DNA from: UBA932 sp031548545
GTDB lineage: Bacteria; Bacteroidota; Bacteroidia; Bacteroidales; UBA932
DNA length: 64,000 bases
Assembly: GCA_031548545.1 (NCBI GenBank)
Contig: JAVBQY010000014.1
Span: forward strand, 1 to 64,000
Direction of reading: 5' to 3'
The first letter of the stretch is position 1, and each line of letters opens with the position of its first letter. Positions 22,674-33,536 of the stretch are shown here, piece after piece. The notes beneath the pieces are model-generated. The model was not told where the DNA came from. It worked only from the letters and a program-made list of their open reading frames with translations, and ran no database searches. Made by a program: the position numbers and the translations under genes.

Positions 22674-23549
22674 ATGTCAAGATCCATGACCGGTTACGGT
22701 AAGTCCGACTGTGTATTTAATAGTAAACAATACCTGATTGAAATCCGGTCTGTCAATAGTAAATCCCTGGATGTTAATATTAAAGTGCCGCCGGTGTTCC
22801 GGGAAAAAGAAGCGGAGCTGCGGGCTATATTGGGTAAGGTGGCGCAAAGGGGTAAGATAGATGTGTTTATGAACGTAGACGCCAAGAATGGAAAGGCGGT
22901 TACGGAAATTAATGCAGGGGTATTCAGTGCGCACATGGAACAATTGGAAGATATACTGTTTGAGTCAGGCATTAATGTGGATAAAACACAGTTAGTATCC
23001 AGTGTATTACGAATGCCGGATATCCTGAAGCAACCGCTGGAGGAAATGGACGAGGCGGAATGGGCGGCGGTGGAAAACTGCTTCAATATGGCATTGGCGT
23101 CTTTTGATGCTTTTCGGCGGGAAGAAGGGCAAATCATCATGAAGGATATTCTGGAACGCATTGCCGCCATAGCACAATTGTTGTTGCAGGTTGATGAGTA
23201 TGAGCCACAACGTCTGGAAACTGTAAAACAACGGATTAAGGCAGGTCTGGATGCCCTCGTCAGTACGGATTATGACAAAAACCGCTTTGAGCAGGAGTTG
23301 ATTTATTACATTGAGAAATTTGATATCACGGAAGAAAAGGTGCGCTTGAAACAACATTGCAGCTATTTCGAAGAGAGCGCCGGGGCGGAAGAAGCGCCGG
23401 GGCGGAAGCTGGGATTCATCGCCCAGGAAATAGGCCGTGAAATCAATACGATGGGCTCTAAGGCAAACCATGTCGAAATACAGAAGATTGTGGTGCGGAT
23501 GAAAGATGAACTGGAAAAAGTAAAGGAACAACTCCTGAATGTGTTGTAG
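22674..23549 (+). CDS. YicC-family endoribonuclease-type protein
   Basis: The 291 residues show the YicC N-terminal signature (MSRSMTGYGKSD, SVNSKSLDVNIKVPP, LRAILGKVAQRGKIDVF) and the DUF1732 C-terminus (GRKLGFIAQEIGREINTMGSKANH, VEIQKIVVRMKDELEKVKEQ). E. coli YicC is known as an RNase that acts on the small RNA RyhB and others; the general role is less clear. The start at 22674 follows from the promoter and the conserved MSRSMTGYG. It is followed by guanylate kinase, a yicC-gmk pairing common in many bacteria. Confidence 0.92.
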   Translation: MSRSMTGYGKSDCVFNSKQYLIEIRSVNSKSLDVNIKVPPVFREKEAELRAILGKVAQRGKIDVFMNVDAKNGKAVTEINAGVFSAHMEQLEDILFESGINVDKTQLVSSVLRMPDILKQPLEEMDEAEWAAVENCFNMALASFDAFRREEGQIIMKDILERIAAIAQLLLQVDEYEPQRLETVKQRIKAGLDALVSTDYDKNRFEQELIYYIEKFDITEEKVRLKQHCSYFEESAGAEEAPGRKLGFIAQEIGREINTMGSKANHVEIQKIVVRMKDELEKVKEQLLNVL

Positions 23550-23580
23550 TTGGTTGTCGATTTGGTTATCTGTTTGCTCT

Positions 23581-23628
23581 AATCTCTTAATCTCTTAGTT
23601 TCTTACTCCCTTAGTTTCTTAATTACTT
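23581..23628 (+). repeat. tandem octamer array between yicC and gmk
   Basis: Six 8-base units of the form ANTNNCTT: AATCTCTT, AATCTCTT, AGTTTCTT, ACTCCCTT, AGTTTCTT, AATTACTT. The array fills most of the gap and ends five bases before the gmk ATG. Confidence 0.75.
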
Positions 23629-23632
23629 TCAT

Positions 23633-24199
23633 ATGAAGAACAAGGTCATCATATTTTCAGCCCCTTCCGGATCCGGTAAGACTACGTTGGTCAACTATTT
23701 GTTGGCGCGTTTTCCGCAATTGGAGTTTTCGGTGTCGGCGACAAGCCGTTCTCCGCGCGGGCAGGAGGTCGAAGGGCGTGATTATTTCTTTTTGACCGCG
23801 GAGGCCTTTGCGCAGCGGGTTAACCACGGTGATTTTGTGGAGTGGGAAGAGGTGTATCCCGGACTCTGTTATGGCACGTTGAACAGTGAGGTGGACCGAA
23901 TTTGGAATAAAGGGCATGTCATCGCTTTTGATATTGATGTGCGCGGCGGAATGAATTTGAAAAAACGTTATGGAAGCCGGGCGTTGTCGATCTTTGTGCA
24001 GCCGCCTTCGGTAGAGGTGTTGCGGCAACGTTTGGAATCCAGGGGAACCGATACGCCGGAGGCTATTGGGAAGCGTTTGCGGAAGGCTGAAGAAGAGATG
24101 GCCTATGCCGCTCAATTTGATGAGGTGATTGTCAATGATGAGCTGGAGTTGGCCAAGGCTGAGGCGGAGCGGGTGATTGCCCAATTTTTAAAGGATTAA
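23633..24199 (+). CDS. gmk: guanylate kinase
   Basis: The 188 residues carry the P-loop SAPSGSGKTTLVNYL and the GMP-binding SATSRSPRGQEVEGRDYFF and FVEWEEVYPGLCYGTL segments. The later part includes DIDVRGGMNLKK and LRQRLESRGTDTPEAIGKRL. It phosphorylates GMP to GDP with ATP. Length is normal. It follows yicC by 83 bases filled with an octamer array; no promoter box is seen there, so it is probably read from the yicC promoter. Confidence 0.97.
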   Translation: MKNKVIIFSAPSGSGKTTLVNYLLARFPQLEFSVSATSRSPRGQEVEGRDYFFLTAEAFAQRVNHGDFVEWEEVYPGLCYGTLNSEVDRIWNKGHVIAFDIDVRGGMNLKKRYGSRALSIFVQPPSVEVLRQRLESRGTDTPEAIGKRLRKAEEEMAYAAQFDEVIVNDELELAKAEAERVIAQFLKD

Positions 24200-24257
24200 G
24201 ATATCTAAAAATAAGGAGATTAGCGGGGGCGAAAATTAAAAATTAATATGATTTATT

Positions 24258-25616
24258 ATGATAAATAACATCCGTACTTTTCTTACAAATAAATGGTTTA
24301 AATTCGGTGTGGTAGCGCTGTGTTACCTATTGTGGGTGATATGGCTTTCCAATTATTGGTGGTTGCTGGGTTTAGTCATTATTTTCGACCTTTATATTAC
24401 TAAAAAGGTGAAATGGGCTTTTTGGAAAAAGCACTATAAGGAAGGGGAAAAGCACAACATGTGGTTGGATTGGCTGGACGCCATTATTTTTGCGCTGATC
24501 GCCGCTACGTTTATCCGGATGTATTTTTATGAGGCCTATATGATTCCTTCCGGCTCTATGGAACGGACGTTGATGACAGGGGATTATCTTTTTGTGAGTA
24601 AGTGGTATTACGGACCGCGAGTGCCGGAAACTCCGCTTTCGCTGCCTTTGGTGCATAATACGGCTCCCGGTACCCGTCTGCCTTCTTTCCTGACCTGGGT
24701 GAAGTGGGATTACCGCCGCCTGGCCGGCCGTAGTGAGGTGAAGCGTGATGATATTGTAGTTTTCGGTTTTCCGAATGGAGATACGGTGCTGACCCAACTG
24801 CCGGAAGCGGACTATCATGCCCTGGTACGCAGGGAAGGCCGGCGGAATATAATCGCTAATTATGGGCCGGTGACCGTACGTCCGGTGGACAAGAAAGATA
24901 ACTATGTGAAGCGCTGCGTAGCGGTGGCCGGTGATACGCTGGAACTGCGCGAGGGGCGTGTCTGGGTGAATGGCCGTCAGCAAGATAATTTTTCCGGCCT
25001 GCAATATATTTATCATGTGGAAACCAACGGCAAGCACATTTCGGCGTCCGAACTGGAAGCTGCCGGGATAGAGCGGCCGGATGTACTCCGCTTTGATAAT
25101 ACCTTACCGGGATATGAAATGAACCTTACGGATGAAAAGGCGGAGCGGCTCCGCCAATTTCCGCAGGTGAAAAGGGTGGAACAGATGGTGGATTATTACC
25201 CGAGTATGCAGTATATTGATACCTGGAAGGATATTTTCCCCTTTTCGCCCCAATATACATGGAAGCGGGATACCTTTGGTCCCCTGTGGATTCCGGCTAA
25301 GGGCGCCTCGGTAGCCTTAACCGTTGACAATCTGCCTTTATACCGTCGTATCATTGAGATATATGAGCACAATACGCTGAGGGTGGCCGGGGATACTGTT
25401 TACATCAACGATGAAGTGGCTACGGCCTATACCTTCAAAATGAATTATTATTTCATGATGGGGGATAACCGCCATCATTCTTTAGACTCCCGTTATTTTG
25501 GGTTTGTTCCCGAAGACCATATCGTGGGGACGCCGTCGCTGGTCTGGATGTCGGTGGACAAGAATAAACCTTTCCCGCGGAATATCCGTTGGAACCGCTT
25601 GTTTAAGTTTCTGTAG
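24258..25616 (+). CDS. lepB: signal peptidase I
   Basis: The 452-residue enzyme has membrane segments near residues 15-48 and 73-92. The catalytic Ser100 is in YMIPSGSMERTLMTGDYLFV, Lys218 in DNYVKRCVAVAGDTLELR, and the C-terminal box is MMGDNRHHSLDSRYFGFVP. It cleaves signal peptides of exported proteins on the outer face of the inner membrane. At 452 residues it is much longer than the basic enzyme because of two insertions, one of about 80 residues between Ser100 and Lys218 and another before the GDNR box, as is usual in Bacteroidota. Its stop is only 7 bases from the convergent YgiQ gene. Confidence 0.97.
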   Translation: MINNIRTFLTNKWFKFGVVALCYLLWVIWLSNYWWLLGLVIIFDLYITKKVKWAFWKKHYKEGEKHNMWLDWLDAIIFALIAATFIRMYFYEAYMIPSGSMERTLMTGDYLFVSKWYYGPRVPETPLSLPLVHNTAPGTRLPSFLTWVKWDYRRLAGRSEVKRDDIVVFGFPNGDTVLTQLPEADYHALVRREGRRNIIANYGPVTVRPVDKKDNYVKRCVAVAGDTLELREGRVWVNGRQQDNFSGLQYIYHVETNGKHISASELEAAGIERPDVLRFDNTLPGYEMNLTDEKAERLRQFPQVKRVEQMVDYYPSMQYIDTWKDIFPFSPQYTWKRDTFGPLWIPAKGASVALTVDNLPLYRRIIEIYEHNTLRVAGDTVYINDEVATAYTFKMNYYFMMGDNRHHSLDSRYFGFVPEDHIVGTPSLVWMSVDKNKPFPRNIRWNRLFKFL

Positions 25617-25623
25617 CAGCGTT

Positions 25624-27393
25624 TTATCGTCTGAAAAACCAGTCTTTCTGACGTAATTTTTCTTCTTTCCGGCGGGCTACATATACTTTCTCGCCGGTTT
25701 CGGGATGGATGCCCGTATAAAACATGGCCGAAGAGAGGGTCATGGGCGTAGGCGTGAAGTCCTGCACCTGTTCGGGATGCATGGCGTTATGCCGGAGTCT
25801 TTTCGATAAGGCTTGCATATCCTGTTCATGGCAGCCGGGGTGGGAGGAGATAAAGTAGGGAATCAGTTGTAGCCGTTTGTTGAGCCGGTGGTTAAGCCGG
25901 TCGAATGCTGATTTTAATTGTTCGAATAGTTGGAAGGAGGGTTTACGCATGAGTTGCAGTACATGTTCTTCCGTGTGTTCCGGCGCTACTTTGAGCCGTC
26001 CGGACACATGGTGTTCCATCAAACAGCTAAAATAATTTTCTGCGGTTTTGTTGAAAAATCCTTTCTCACCCAGGAAGAGGTCATAACGGATACCGCTGCC
26101 CACAAAGGCCTTTTTGATACCCGGTACTTGTTCCACCTGTCGGTATAAGGAGAGCAGCCGGCTATGGTCCGTATTCAGGTTCTTGCATACGGAGGGGTGG
26201 AGGCAGGAGGCGCGCCGGCATTTATTGCACAAGGCTTCGTTAAGGCCTTTCATACCGTACATATTGGCCGACGGGCCGCCTATATCGCTAAGGTAGCCTT
26301 TGAAGCCGGGCATTGTAGTGACGAATTTGATTTCCTGCAGGATGGAGGCTTCGGAGCGGGATACGATATCTTTGCCCTGATGGGCGGCAATGGTGCAGAA
26401 GCTGCATCCGCCGAAACAGCCGCGGTGGAGATTGACCGAGAATTTGATCATCTCATAGGCGGGTATGGCTTTATCCTTGTAGCGAGGATGGGGCAGGCGT
26501 GTGTAGGGGAGGTTGAAAGAGGCGTCGATTTCCGCCTCGCTCATTGGCGGGTAGGGCGGGAAGACGGCAATGAAGGATGGGCCGGGCGTTGGCTGTACAG
26601 CCAGCTGTGTGGAGACCGGTTCAATAATTAAGGTCGGATGGGCCGCATTGGCCTCACGTTCCAGGAGCCGGAAATGTTCGGCGAAGGTTTTTTTACTTGC
26701 CTTGCATGCCTCAAAAGAGGGGAGGGTAAGTGATGGCTGTTGAGCGGTGAGTGAAGCGTGATTGGCGGCTGTGATTATCATCGCAGTTTGCGGAATGCCG
26801 GCTAAGGGCTCACGACGCTGCAGGCGCTGTACGATCTCAAGGATAGGCTGTTCTCCCATGCCGTATACCAGTATATCCGCTCCGCTTTCCTCCAGGATGG
26901 AGGGTCTGAGCGCATCGCTCCAGTAGTCATAATGCGTGGTACGGCGCAATGAGGCTTCAATGCCGCCGATAACCACCGGCACCGCCGGATAAAGTTGTTT
27001 TAGGATTTTGCTGTAAGTGGAGACCGCATAATCGGGGCGTTGTCCGGCCATACCGCCTGCGGTATAGGCATCGTCGCTGCGCAGCCGTTTGTTGGCCGTG
27101 TAATGGTTGACCATGCTGTCCATACAGCCCGAGGTGATGCCGAAAAACAGCCGCGGCTCGCCCAGTTTTCTGAAATCACGCAGGTCGTCACGCCAATTGG
27201 GCTGTGGTACTATGGCTACCCGCAGGCCTTGCGCTTCGAGCACGCGACCTATTACAGCCGCGCCGAAGGATGGGTGGTCGACATACGCATCGCCTGTAAA
27301 CAGGATAATATCCAGGTAGTCCCAGCCCCTTGCCTCTACTTCTTTTTTTGAGGTCGGTAAAAAGGCGGGTTGTTTATCGGAGAAAGTTTTCAA
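25624..27393 (-). CDS. YgiQ-family radical SAM protein
   Basis: The 589 residues show the YgiQ layout: N-terminal B12-binding-like region (FLPTSKKEVEARGWDYLDII, TGDAYVDHPSFGAAVIGRVL), then a radical SAM core with the Cys triad in HRGCFGGCSFCTIAAHQG. A conserved Cys-rich part (LCNKCRRASCLHPSVC) and a C-terminal DUF3362 region (VQDFTPTPMTLSSAMFYTG) follow. The reaction is not known. The longest frame begins with TTG at 27393, overlapping the dehydrogenase gene by 20 bases. No ATG lies between it and the conserved FLPTSKKE block, so a TTG start is likely. Confidence 0.93.
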   Translation of the reverse strand: MKTFSDKQPAFLPTSKKEVEARGWDYLDIILFTGDAYVDHPSFGAAVIGRVLEAQGLRVAIVPQPNWRDDLRDFRKLGEPRLFFGITSGCMDSMVNHYTANKRLRSDDAYTAGGMAGQRPDYAVSTYSKILKQLYPAVPVVIGGIEASLRRTTHYDYWSDALRPSILEESGADILVYGMGEQPILEIVQRLQRREPLAGIPQTAMIITAANHASLTAQQPSLTLPSFEACKASKKTFAEHFRLLEREANAAHPTLIIEPVSTQLAVQPTPGPSFIAVFPPYPPMSEAEIDASFNLPYTRLPHPRYKDKAIPAYEMIKFSVNLHRGCFGGCSFCTIAAHQGKDIVSRSEASILQEIKFVTTMPGFKGYLSDIGGPSANMYGMKGLNEALCNKCRRASCLHPSVCKNLNTDHSRLLSLYRQVEQVPGIKKAFVGSGIRYDLFLGEKGFFNKTAENYFSCLMEHHVSGRLKVAPEHTEEHVLQLMRKPSFQLFEQLKSAFDRLNHRLNKRLQLIPYFISSHPGCHEQDMQALSKRLRHNAMHPEQVQDFTPTPMTLSSAMFYTGIHPETGEKVYVARRKEEKLRQKDWFFRR

Positions 27394-28306
27394 TGTTTTT
27401 GGCCGTTAGCTCCACCACGCGCTTGCGCGCTTCCATACTACCCCAGGCAATATGCGGGGTGAGGAGGAGTTGTTGTTTATTGATCACACTCAGGTAAGGA
27501 TGGCCGGCGGGCAGCGGCTCCTGTTCGAATACGTCGATGGCGGCGCCGGCAATCAACTTCTCGTTGATGGCTTTGGCCAGCGCTGTTTCATTGATAATAC
27601 CGCCGCGGCCCATATTGCATATAATGGCCGAGGGTTTCATCCGGGCCAGTTCGTCCGGTCCGATCAGGTTTCTGGTCCGCTCATTCAGGGGGGCGTGGAT
27701 GGAAATGATATCGCTTTGCCGCAGCAGTTGCTCCAGCGGCAGGCAGGGATAGCCGGCTTGCGGGTTGTTTCCGGAAGTGGAGTAGTAGCTCACCTTGGCG
27801 CCGAAAGCCGTAGCCACTTCGGCCACCCGCTTTCCTATGGTTCCCATGCCTATGATGCCGAACTGTTTTCCGCTCAGTTCCCAGAATGTATGGCCGTAAT
27901 TGGTGAAAATAGGACTGGCGGAATAAGCGCCGCTTTTAACATAGTGGTCGAAATAGGCCATGCCGCCCAATAGCCCGAGCAGGGCGGAAAAAGTTACCTG
28001 CACTACACTCTCGGTAGAGTAGCCGGCTACATTTTTCACCGTAATGCCTTTTTTTGCAGCATACTCCAGGTCTATGTTATTGGTACCGGTGGCGGTCACA
28101 CAGATTAATTTCAGCAGGGGCGCGGCGTCCATTTCGGCCTGGCGAAGCTGAACCTTATTGGTGATCACAATCTCTGCCTCTTTGATCCGTCCGGCTGTTT
28201 CCGAAGCCTGCGTTGTGCCGTATACTTTTATGTTTCCAAGTTTCTCTAAGGCGCTTAGAGAAACATCTTTGCCAATGGTGTCGGCGTCAAGGAATAGGAT
28301 GTTCAT
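27374..28306 (-). CDS. D-2-hydroxyacid dehydrogenase, NAD-binding
   Basis: The 310 residues match the D-isomer-specific 2-hydroxyacid dehydrogenase family. The nucleotide-binding loop is GKQFGIIGMGTIGKRVAEVA, and the catalytic residues sit in NMGRGGIINETALAKAI (Arg region), AAIDVFEQEPLPAGHPY (Glu) and LLTPHIAWGSMEARKR (His). The family includes glycerate/hydroxypyruvate, lactate and phosphoglycerate dehydrogenases. At 310 residues without an ACT domain it is not a full SerA; a glycerate dehydrogenase-like role is my best guess. Its 3' end overlaps the YgiQ start by 20 bases, so the two are one operon. Confidence 0.88.
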   Translation of the reverse strand: MNILFLDADTIGKDVSLSALEKLGNIKVYGTTQASETAGRIKEAEIVITNKVQLRQAEMDAAPLLKLICVTATGTNNIDLEYAAKKGITVKNVAGYSTESVVQVTFSALLGLLGGMAYFDHYVKSGAYSASPIFTNYGHTFWELSGKQFGIIGMGTIGKRVAEVATAFGAKVSYYSTSGNNPQAGYPCLPLEQLLRQSDIISIHAPLNERTRNLIGPDELARMKPSAIICNMGRGGIINETALAKAINEKLIAGAAIDVFEQEPLPAGHPYLSVINKQQLLLTPHIAWGSMEARKRVVELTAKNIENFLR

Positions 28307-28328
28307 GATTGAAAATTAAAAGAAAGTG

Positions 28329-28336
28329 CAAAGATA
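28329..28336 (-). promoter_or_regulatory. -7 box of the dehydrogenase-YgiQ operon
   Basis: TATCTTTG on the minus strand, 22 bases before the ATG at 28306. No clear -33 element. Confidence 0.6.
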
Positions 28337-28348
28337 CGCTTTTTTAAA

Positions 28349-28382
28349 CAATATGAGCCCGGGGTTAGCCAGGCTCATATTG
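28349..28382 (-). terminator. hairpin terminator after tRNA-Leu
   Basis: CAATATGAGCC and GGCTCATATTG pair perfectly over 11 bp with a 12-base loop; on the minus strand the stem ends in TTG and runs on into TTTAAAAAA. It lies 31 bases past the tRNA 3' end. The T-run is weak. Confidence 0.65.
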
Positions 28383-28413
28383 GTTCTGTTTCGATAAAGA
28401 GCGGATTAAAGAG

Positions 28414-28497
28414 TGCCCAGGACAAGAGTCGAACTTGCACGCCGAAACCGGCGCTACCCCCTCAAAGTAGTGTGTCTACCAATTCCACCACCTGGGC
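28414..28497 (-). tRNA. tRNA-Leu (anticodon GAG)
   Basis: The minus strand folds into a class II tRNA: acceptor GCCCAGG with CCTGGGC, anticodon stem-loop CTACT-TTGAGGG-GGTAG with anticodon GAG (codon CUC), a long variable arm (GCGCCGG-TTT-CGGCGT) and T-loop TTCGACT. Discriminator is A; CCA is not encoded (CTC follows). 84 bases without CCA. Consensus promoter at 28509-28516. Confidence 0.97.
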
Positions 28498-28508
28498 AAA
28501 CAGGAGTG

Positions 28509-28516
28509 CAAAGGTA
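28509..28516 (-). promoter_or_regulatory. promoter of tRNA-Leu
   Basis: TTTTTG (28541-28536), 19-base spacer, TACCTTTG: full consensus. The box ends 11 bases before the mature tRNA 5' end. Confidence 0.85.
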
Positions 28517-28577
28517 GAAATTTTTTTTATACCTGCAAAAATATATGCAAAAGCATAGTGCCCTCGAATAAATAATG

Positions 28578-28585
28578 TATATTTG
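28578..28585 (+). promoter_or_regulatory. -7 box of folC
   Basis: TATATTTG followed by C, 20 bases before the ATG at 28606. It is divergent from the tRNA-Leu promoter. Confidence 0.65.
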
Positions 28586-28605
28586 CAAGGATATTCCAAT
28601 GTCAT

Positions 28606-29946
28606 ATGATCAGGCCCAATTTAACATATCCGGAAGCAATTTCATTTCTATTCAGTAGTTTGCCTATGTATCAGCAGGTGGGTAAGATCGCCTATAAGCC
28701 CAACCTGGATACCGCCGAGGCCTTTGACCACTATTTTGACTATCCGCACCGGCAGTTTAAGACGATTCATGTTGCGGGTACCAACGGCAAGGGCTCCGTA
28801 TCGCATATGTTAGCCTCCATCCTGCAAAGCGCCGGTTATAAAGTGGGCTTGTTCACCTCGCCTCACCTAAAGGATTTCCGGGAGCGCATCCGGATTAACG
28901 GTAGTATGATTCCCGAAAAGGAAGTGGTAGACTTCGTATGGAAGCACCGGGAGAAGATAGAAGGATTGAAACCTTCTTTTTTTGAAATGACTTCGGCCCT
29001 GGCCTTTGCTTATTTCGCCCATCAGAAGGTGGATGTAGCCGTTATAGAAGTGGGCATGGGCGGCCGTTTGGATGCTACCAATGTTATACAGCCGCTGTTA
29101 AGTGTGATTACCAACATAGGCCTGGACCATATGGAGCACCTGGGGGATACCCTGGCTGCTATTGCCGGTGAGAAAGCCGGTATCATTAAGTCCGGCGTAC
29201 CGGTAGTCGTAGGTGAAGGCGCGCCCGATACCGTTCCTGTTTTTACACAGAGGGCTGCCGGTTTGCAATCCCCTTTGTTTTTTGCGGACCGTACGTTTAC
29301 GGTGCGCCAGGTAGACATGGAGGACGGAAAGCAGTGTTTTACGCTCTCGGCCATGGATGATTTATTTCCTTTTCAGCTGCGGACAGACCTCATGGGACAT
29401 TACCAGCGGGCCAATATAGTCACGGTGATGACAGCCCTGAGGGTATTGCGCCATCAATCAAAAGCCAGGCGGAAACCCTTGCTGGAGATACCGGACCATG
29501 CCATATCGGAAGGCCTTGATCAGGTTATGATGCAGACCGGATTGCGGGGACGCTGGGAGGTGATAGGACAGAAGCCGCTGATTATTTGTGATACGGGACA
29601 TAACGCCCATGGATTCAAAGAAAGCATGCCGCAATTGAAAGCGATGACCTGCCGGCGTTTGCATTTTGTTTTCGGTGTGGTAAATGATAAGGACCTGGAT
29701 AGTATCCTGCCGCTGATGCCGGAGGATGCCTATTATTATTTTACGAAGGCAGACCTGGCGCGGGCTATGGATGCGCATGAACTGGCAAAAAGATGTACGG
29801 CATACGGACTGCGCGGCCAGATTGTGCAGACGGTGCCTAATGCAATACGGATAGCCCGTAGTAATGCATTGCCGGAGGATATTATTTTTGTGGGCGGTAG
29901 CAATTTTGTCGTCGCCGAGGCCTTGCCGGAGGACCATTCCCGATAA
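28606..29946 (+). CDS. folC: folylpolyglutamate/dihydrofolate synthase
   Basis: The 446 residues belong to the Mur ligase superfamily FolC group: P-loop VAGTNGKGSVSHMLASILQ, then GLFTSPHLKDFRERIRING, FFEMTSALAFAYFA and VGMGGRLDATNVI. The C-terminal domain has TGLRGRWEVIGQKPLIICD and GHNAHGFK. It adds glutamate to dihydropteroate and folates with ATP. Length is normal. It has its own promoter and is followed, 37 bases on, by the oligopeptidase gene. Confidence 0.95.
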   Translation: MIRPNLTYPEAISFLFSSLPMYQQVGKIAYKPNLDTAEAFDHYFDYPHRQFKTIHVAGTNGKGSVSHMLASILQSAGYKVGLFTSPHLKDFRERIRINGSMIPEKEVVDFVWKHREKIEGLKPSFFEMTSALAFAYFAHQKVDVAVIEVGMGGRLDATNVIQPLLSVITNIGLDHMEHLGDTLAAIAGEKAGIIKSGVPVVVGEGAPDTVPVFTQRAAGLQSPLFFADRTFTVRQVDMEDGKQCFTLSAMDDLFPFQLRTDLMGHYQRANIVTVMTALRVLRHQSKARRKPLLEIPDHAISEGLDQVMMQTGLRGRWEVIGQKPLIICDTGHNAHGFKESMPQLKAMTCRRLHFVFGVVNDKDLDSILPLMPEDAYYYFTKADLARAMDAHELAKRCTAYGLRGQIVQTVPNAIRIARSNALPEDIIFVGGSNFVVAEALPEDHSR

Positions 29947-29983
29947 TTTTTCTTGTGTAGTCAAATTCCCTAATCTCTATATA

Positions 29984-32082
<2,099 letters not shown>

Positions 32083-32086
<4 letters not shown>

Positions 32087-33264
32087 CGGTAGATCACTCC
32101 GCTGCCGATCAGTTCTTCTCCCTCATACCAGGCGGCGAATTGTCCGGCGGCCATACCGCGTTGCGGTTCCTCAAAAATAATGTACAAGCCTTCATCTTTG
32201 CGGTGGAGGCTTGCTTTTTGCAGGGGCTGGCGGTAGCGGATGCGTACCATGTATTCGCGTTGCTCGCCCGGCAACATAGCCAGGTCGGGCCGGGTCCAAT
32301 GGATTTCATCCGCCGTAATGAAGAGGCCTTTGCGGTAAAGCCCGGGGTGTTGCTGTCCTTCGCCGACATACACAACGTTATGCTCTACATCGGTGGCAAT
32401 CACGAACAGCGGATCTTTGTGGCCCCCTACATGCAGGCCGTGCCGTTGTCCGATGGTGTAGAAGTGGGCGCCATGGTGGATGCCTACCTTCTTCCCTTCG
32501 GCCGGAGTATAGTTGTAGGGCTTGCTCTGTTCCTGCAGATCCTGCGCTTGCGGCAGGCCGGTGTAGTGATCCCGGAATATTTCTACGATATTTCCGTCTT
32601 TGGCTGCTAACTTTTGCTGGAGAAAGACCGGCAGGTCTACCTTGCCGACAAAACAAATTCCCTGTGAATCTTTTTTGTCGGCACTGGGCAATCCGGCTTC
32701 AGCCGCCAGCTTTCTGACCTCCGGCTTATGCAGGTGCCCGATGGGGAATAGGGCTTTGGATAGTTGTTCTTGTGAGAGTTGGCAGAGGAAATACGACTGG
32801 TCCTTATTGGGATCCGTACCCGCTAAAAGGCGATGCAGGGGGGCGGGGGTATCGTTTTTCTGTTCATCTTCCGGTGCGGCTATCCGGGCATAGTGGCCCG
32901 TGGCGACTTTCTCCGCGCCAAGCTTTACGGCTGCATCAAGAAAGGCGGCAAATTTGATTTCGCGATTGCAAAGTACGTCGGGGTTGGGGGTACGCCCTTT
33001 TTCATATTCCGAAAAAAGATAACCGACTACTTTTTCGCTGTATTCGGCGCTCAGGTCAATAAAGTGAAAGGGAATATCCAATTTTTTGGCTACTAATCGT
33101 GCTATAGCCAGATCATCCTTCCAGGGACAATCACCATACAATGTGCCGGTGGTATCATGCCAGTTCTGCATGAACATGGCAATGACTTCATGGCCTTGTT
33201 GTTTGAGTAATAAAGCGGCGACACTGCTGTCAACACCACCGGATAAACCAACTGCGATTTTCAT
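32083..33264 (-). CDS. mnmA: tRNA-specific 2-thiouridylase MnmA
   Basis: The 393 residues carry the PP-loop GLSGGVDSSVAALLL and the two catalytic cysteines, Cys99 in TPNPDVLCNREIKF and Cys204 in KKDSQGICFVGKVDL. Other family blocks are TGHYARI, GTDPNKDQSYFL and the C-terminal beta-barrel. With a sulfur relay it puts the 2-thio group on U34 of Lys, Glu and Gln tRNAs. Length is a little above E. coli MnmA (368). It ends in an overlap with the oligopeptidase stop (TTAA shared by both strands) and stands alone, just before the SRP RNA gene in the same direction. Confidence 0.97.
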
Positions 33265-33315
33265 GGGCTGAGAGAGTAGGAACTTAAAAAATTAAAAAGA
33301 GGAGTAGGGGTAAAT

Positions 33316-33420
33316 AAAAAAAAGGTAAGCTACTTATGTCGCACCGCTACAACCATTTACCCTTGCTGCCTTCCGGCCCTGGGGGAGTTCAATGGGAGCT
33401 GGTCGCATAAGACTTACCCG
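33316..33420 (-). ncRNA. ffs: signal recognition particle RNA (4.5S type)
   Basis: On the minus strand the RNA contains the universal domain IV core: CCAGGGCCGGAAGGCAGCAA with the GGAA tetraloop-side and AGCA loop. Ends GGGTAAGTCTTATGCGACC and GTGCGACATAAGTAGCTTACC pair into a long stem. Eight T (33323-33316) after the stem act as terminator. Size of about 100 bases is that of the short bacterial SRP RNA. It guides membrane-protein insertion together with Ffh. Confidence 0.96.
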
Positions 33421-33423
33421 CTG

Positions 33424-33431
33424 CAAAGATA
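33424..33431 (-). promoter_or_regulatory. promoter of SRP RNA
   Basis: TTTG (33454-33451), 19-base spacer, TATCTTTG: full consensus, placing the transcription start a few bases before the RNA's first stem. Confidence 0.85.
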
Positions 33432-33500
33432 GGCAAAAAAATCAGAATTGCAAATTGTAAACTATATCCTGCATGTAGCGGGTAATTACGATTTTTTTTG

Positions 33501-33508
33501 TATCTTTG
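33501..33508 (+). promoter_or_regulatory. -7 box of the DUF4199 gene
   Basis: TATCTTTG, 29 bases before the ATG at 33537. It shows that the upstream in-frame start at 33498 is not used. Confidence 0.65.
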
Positions 33509-33536
33509 TGAGATTGAACTTAAAAACAAATATCCT

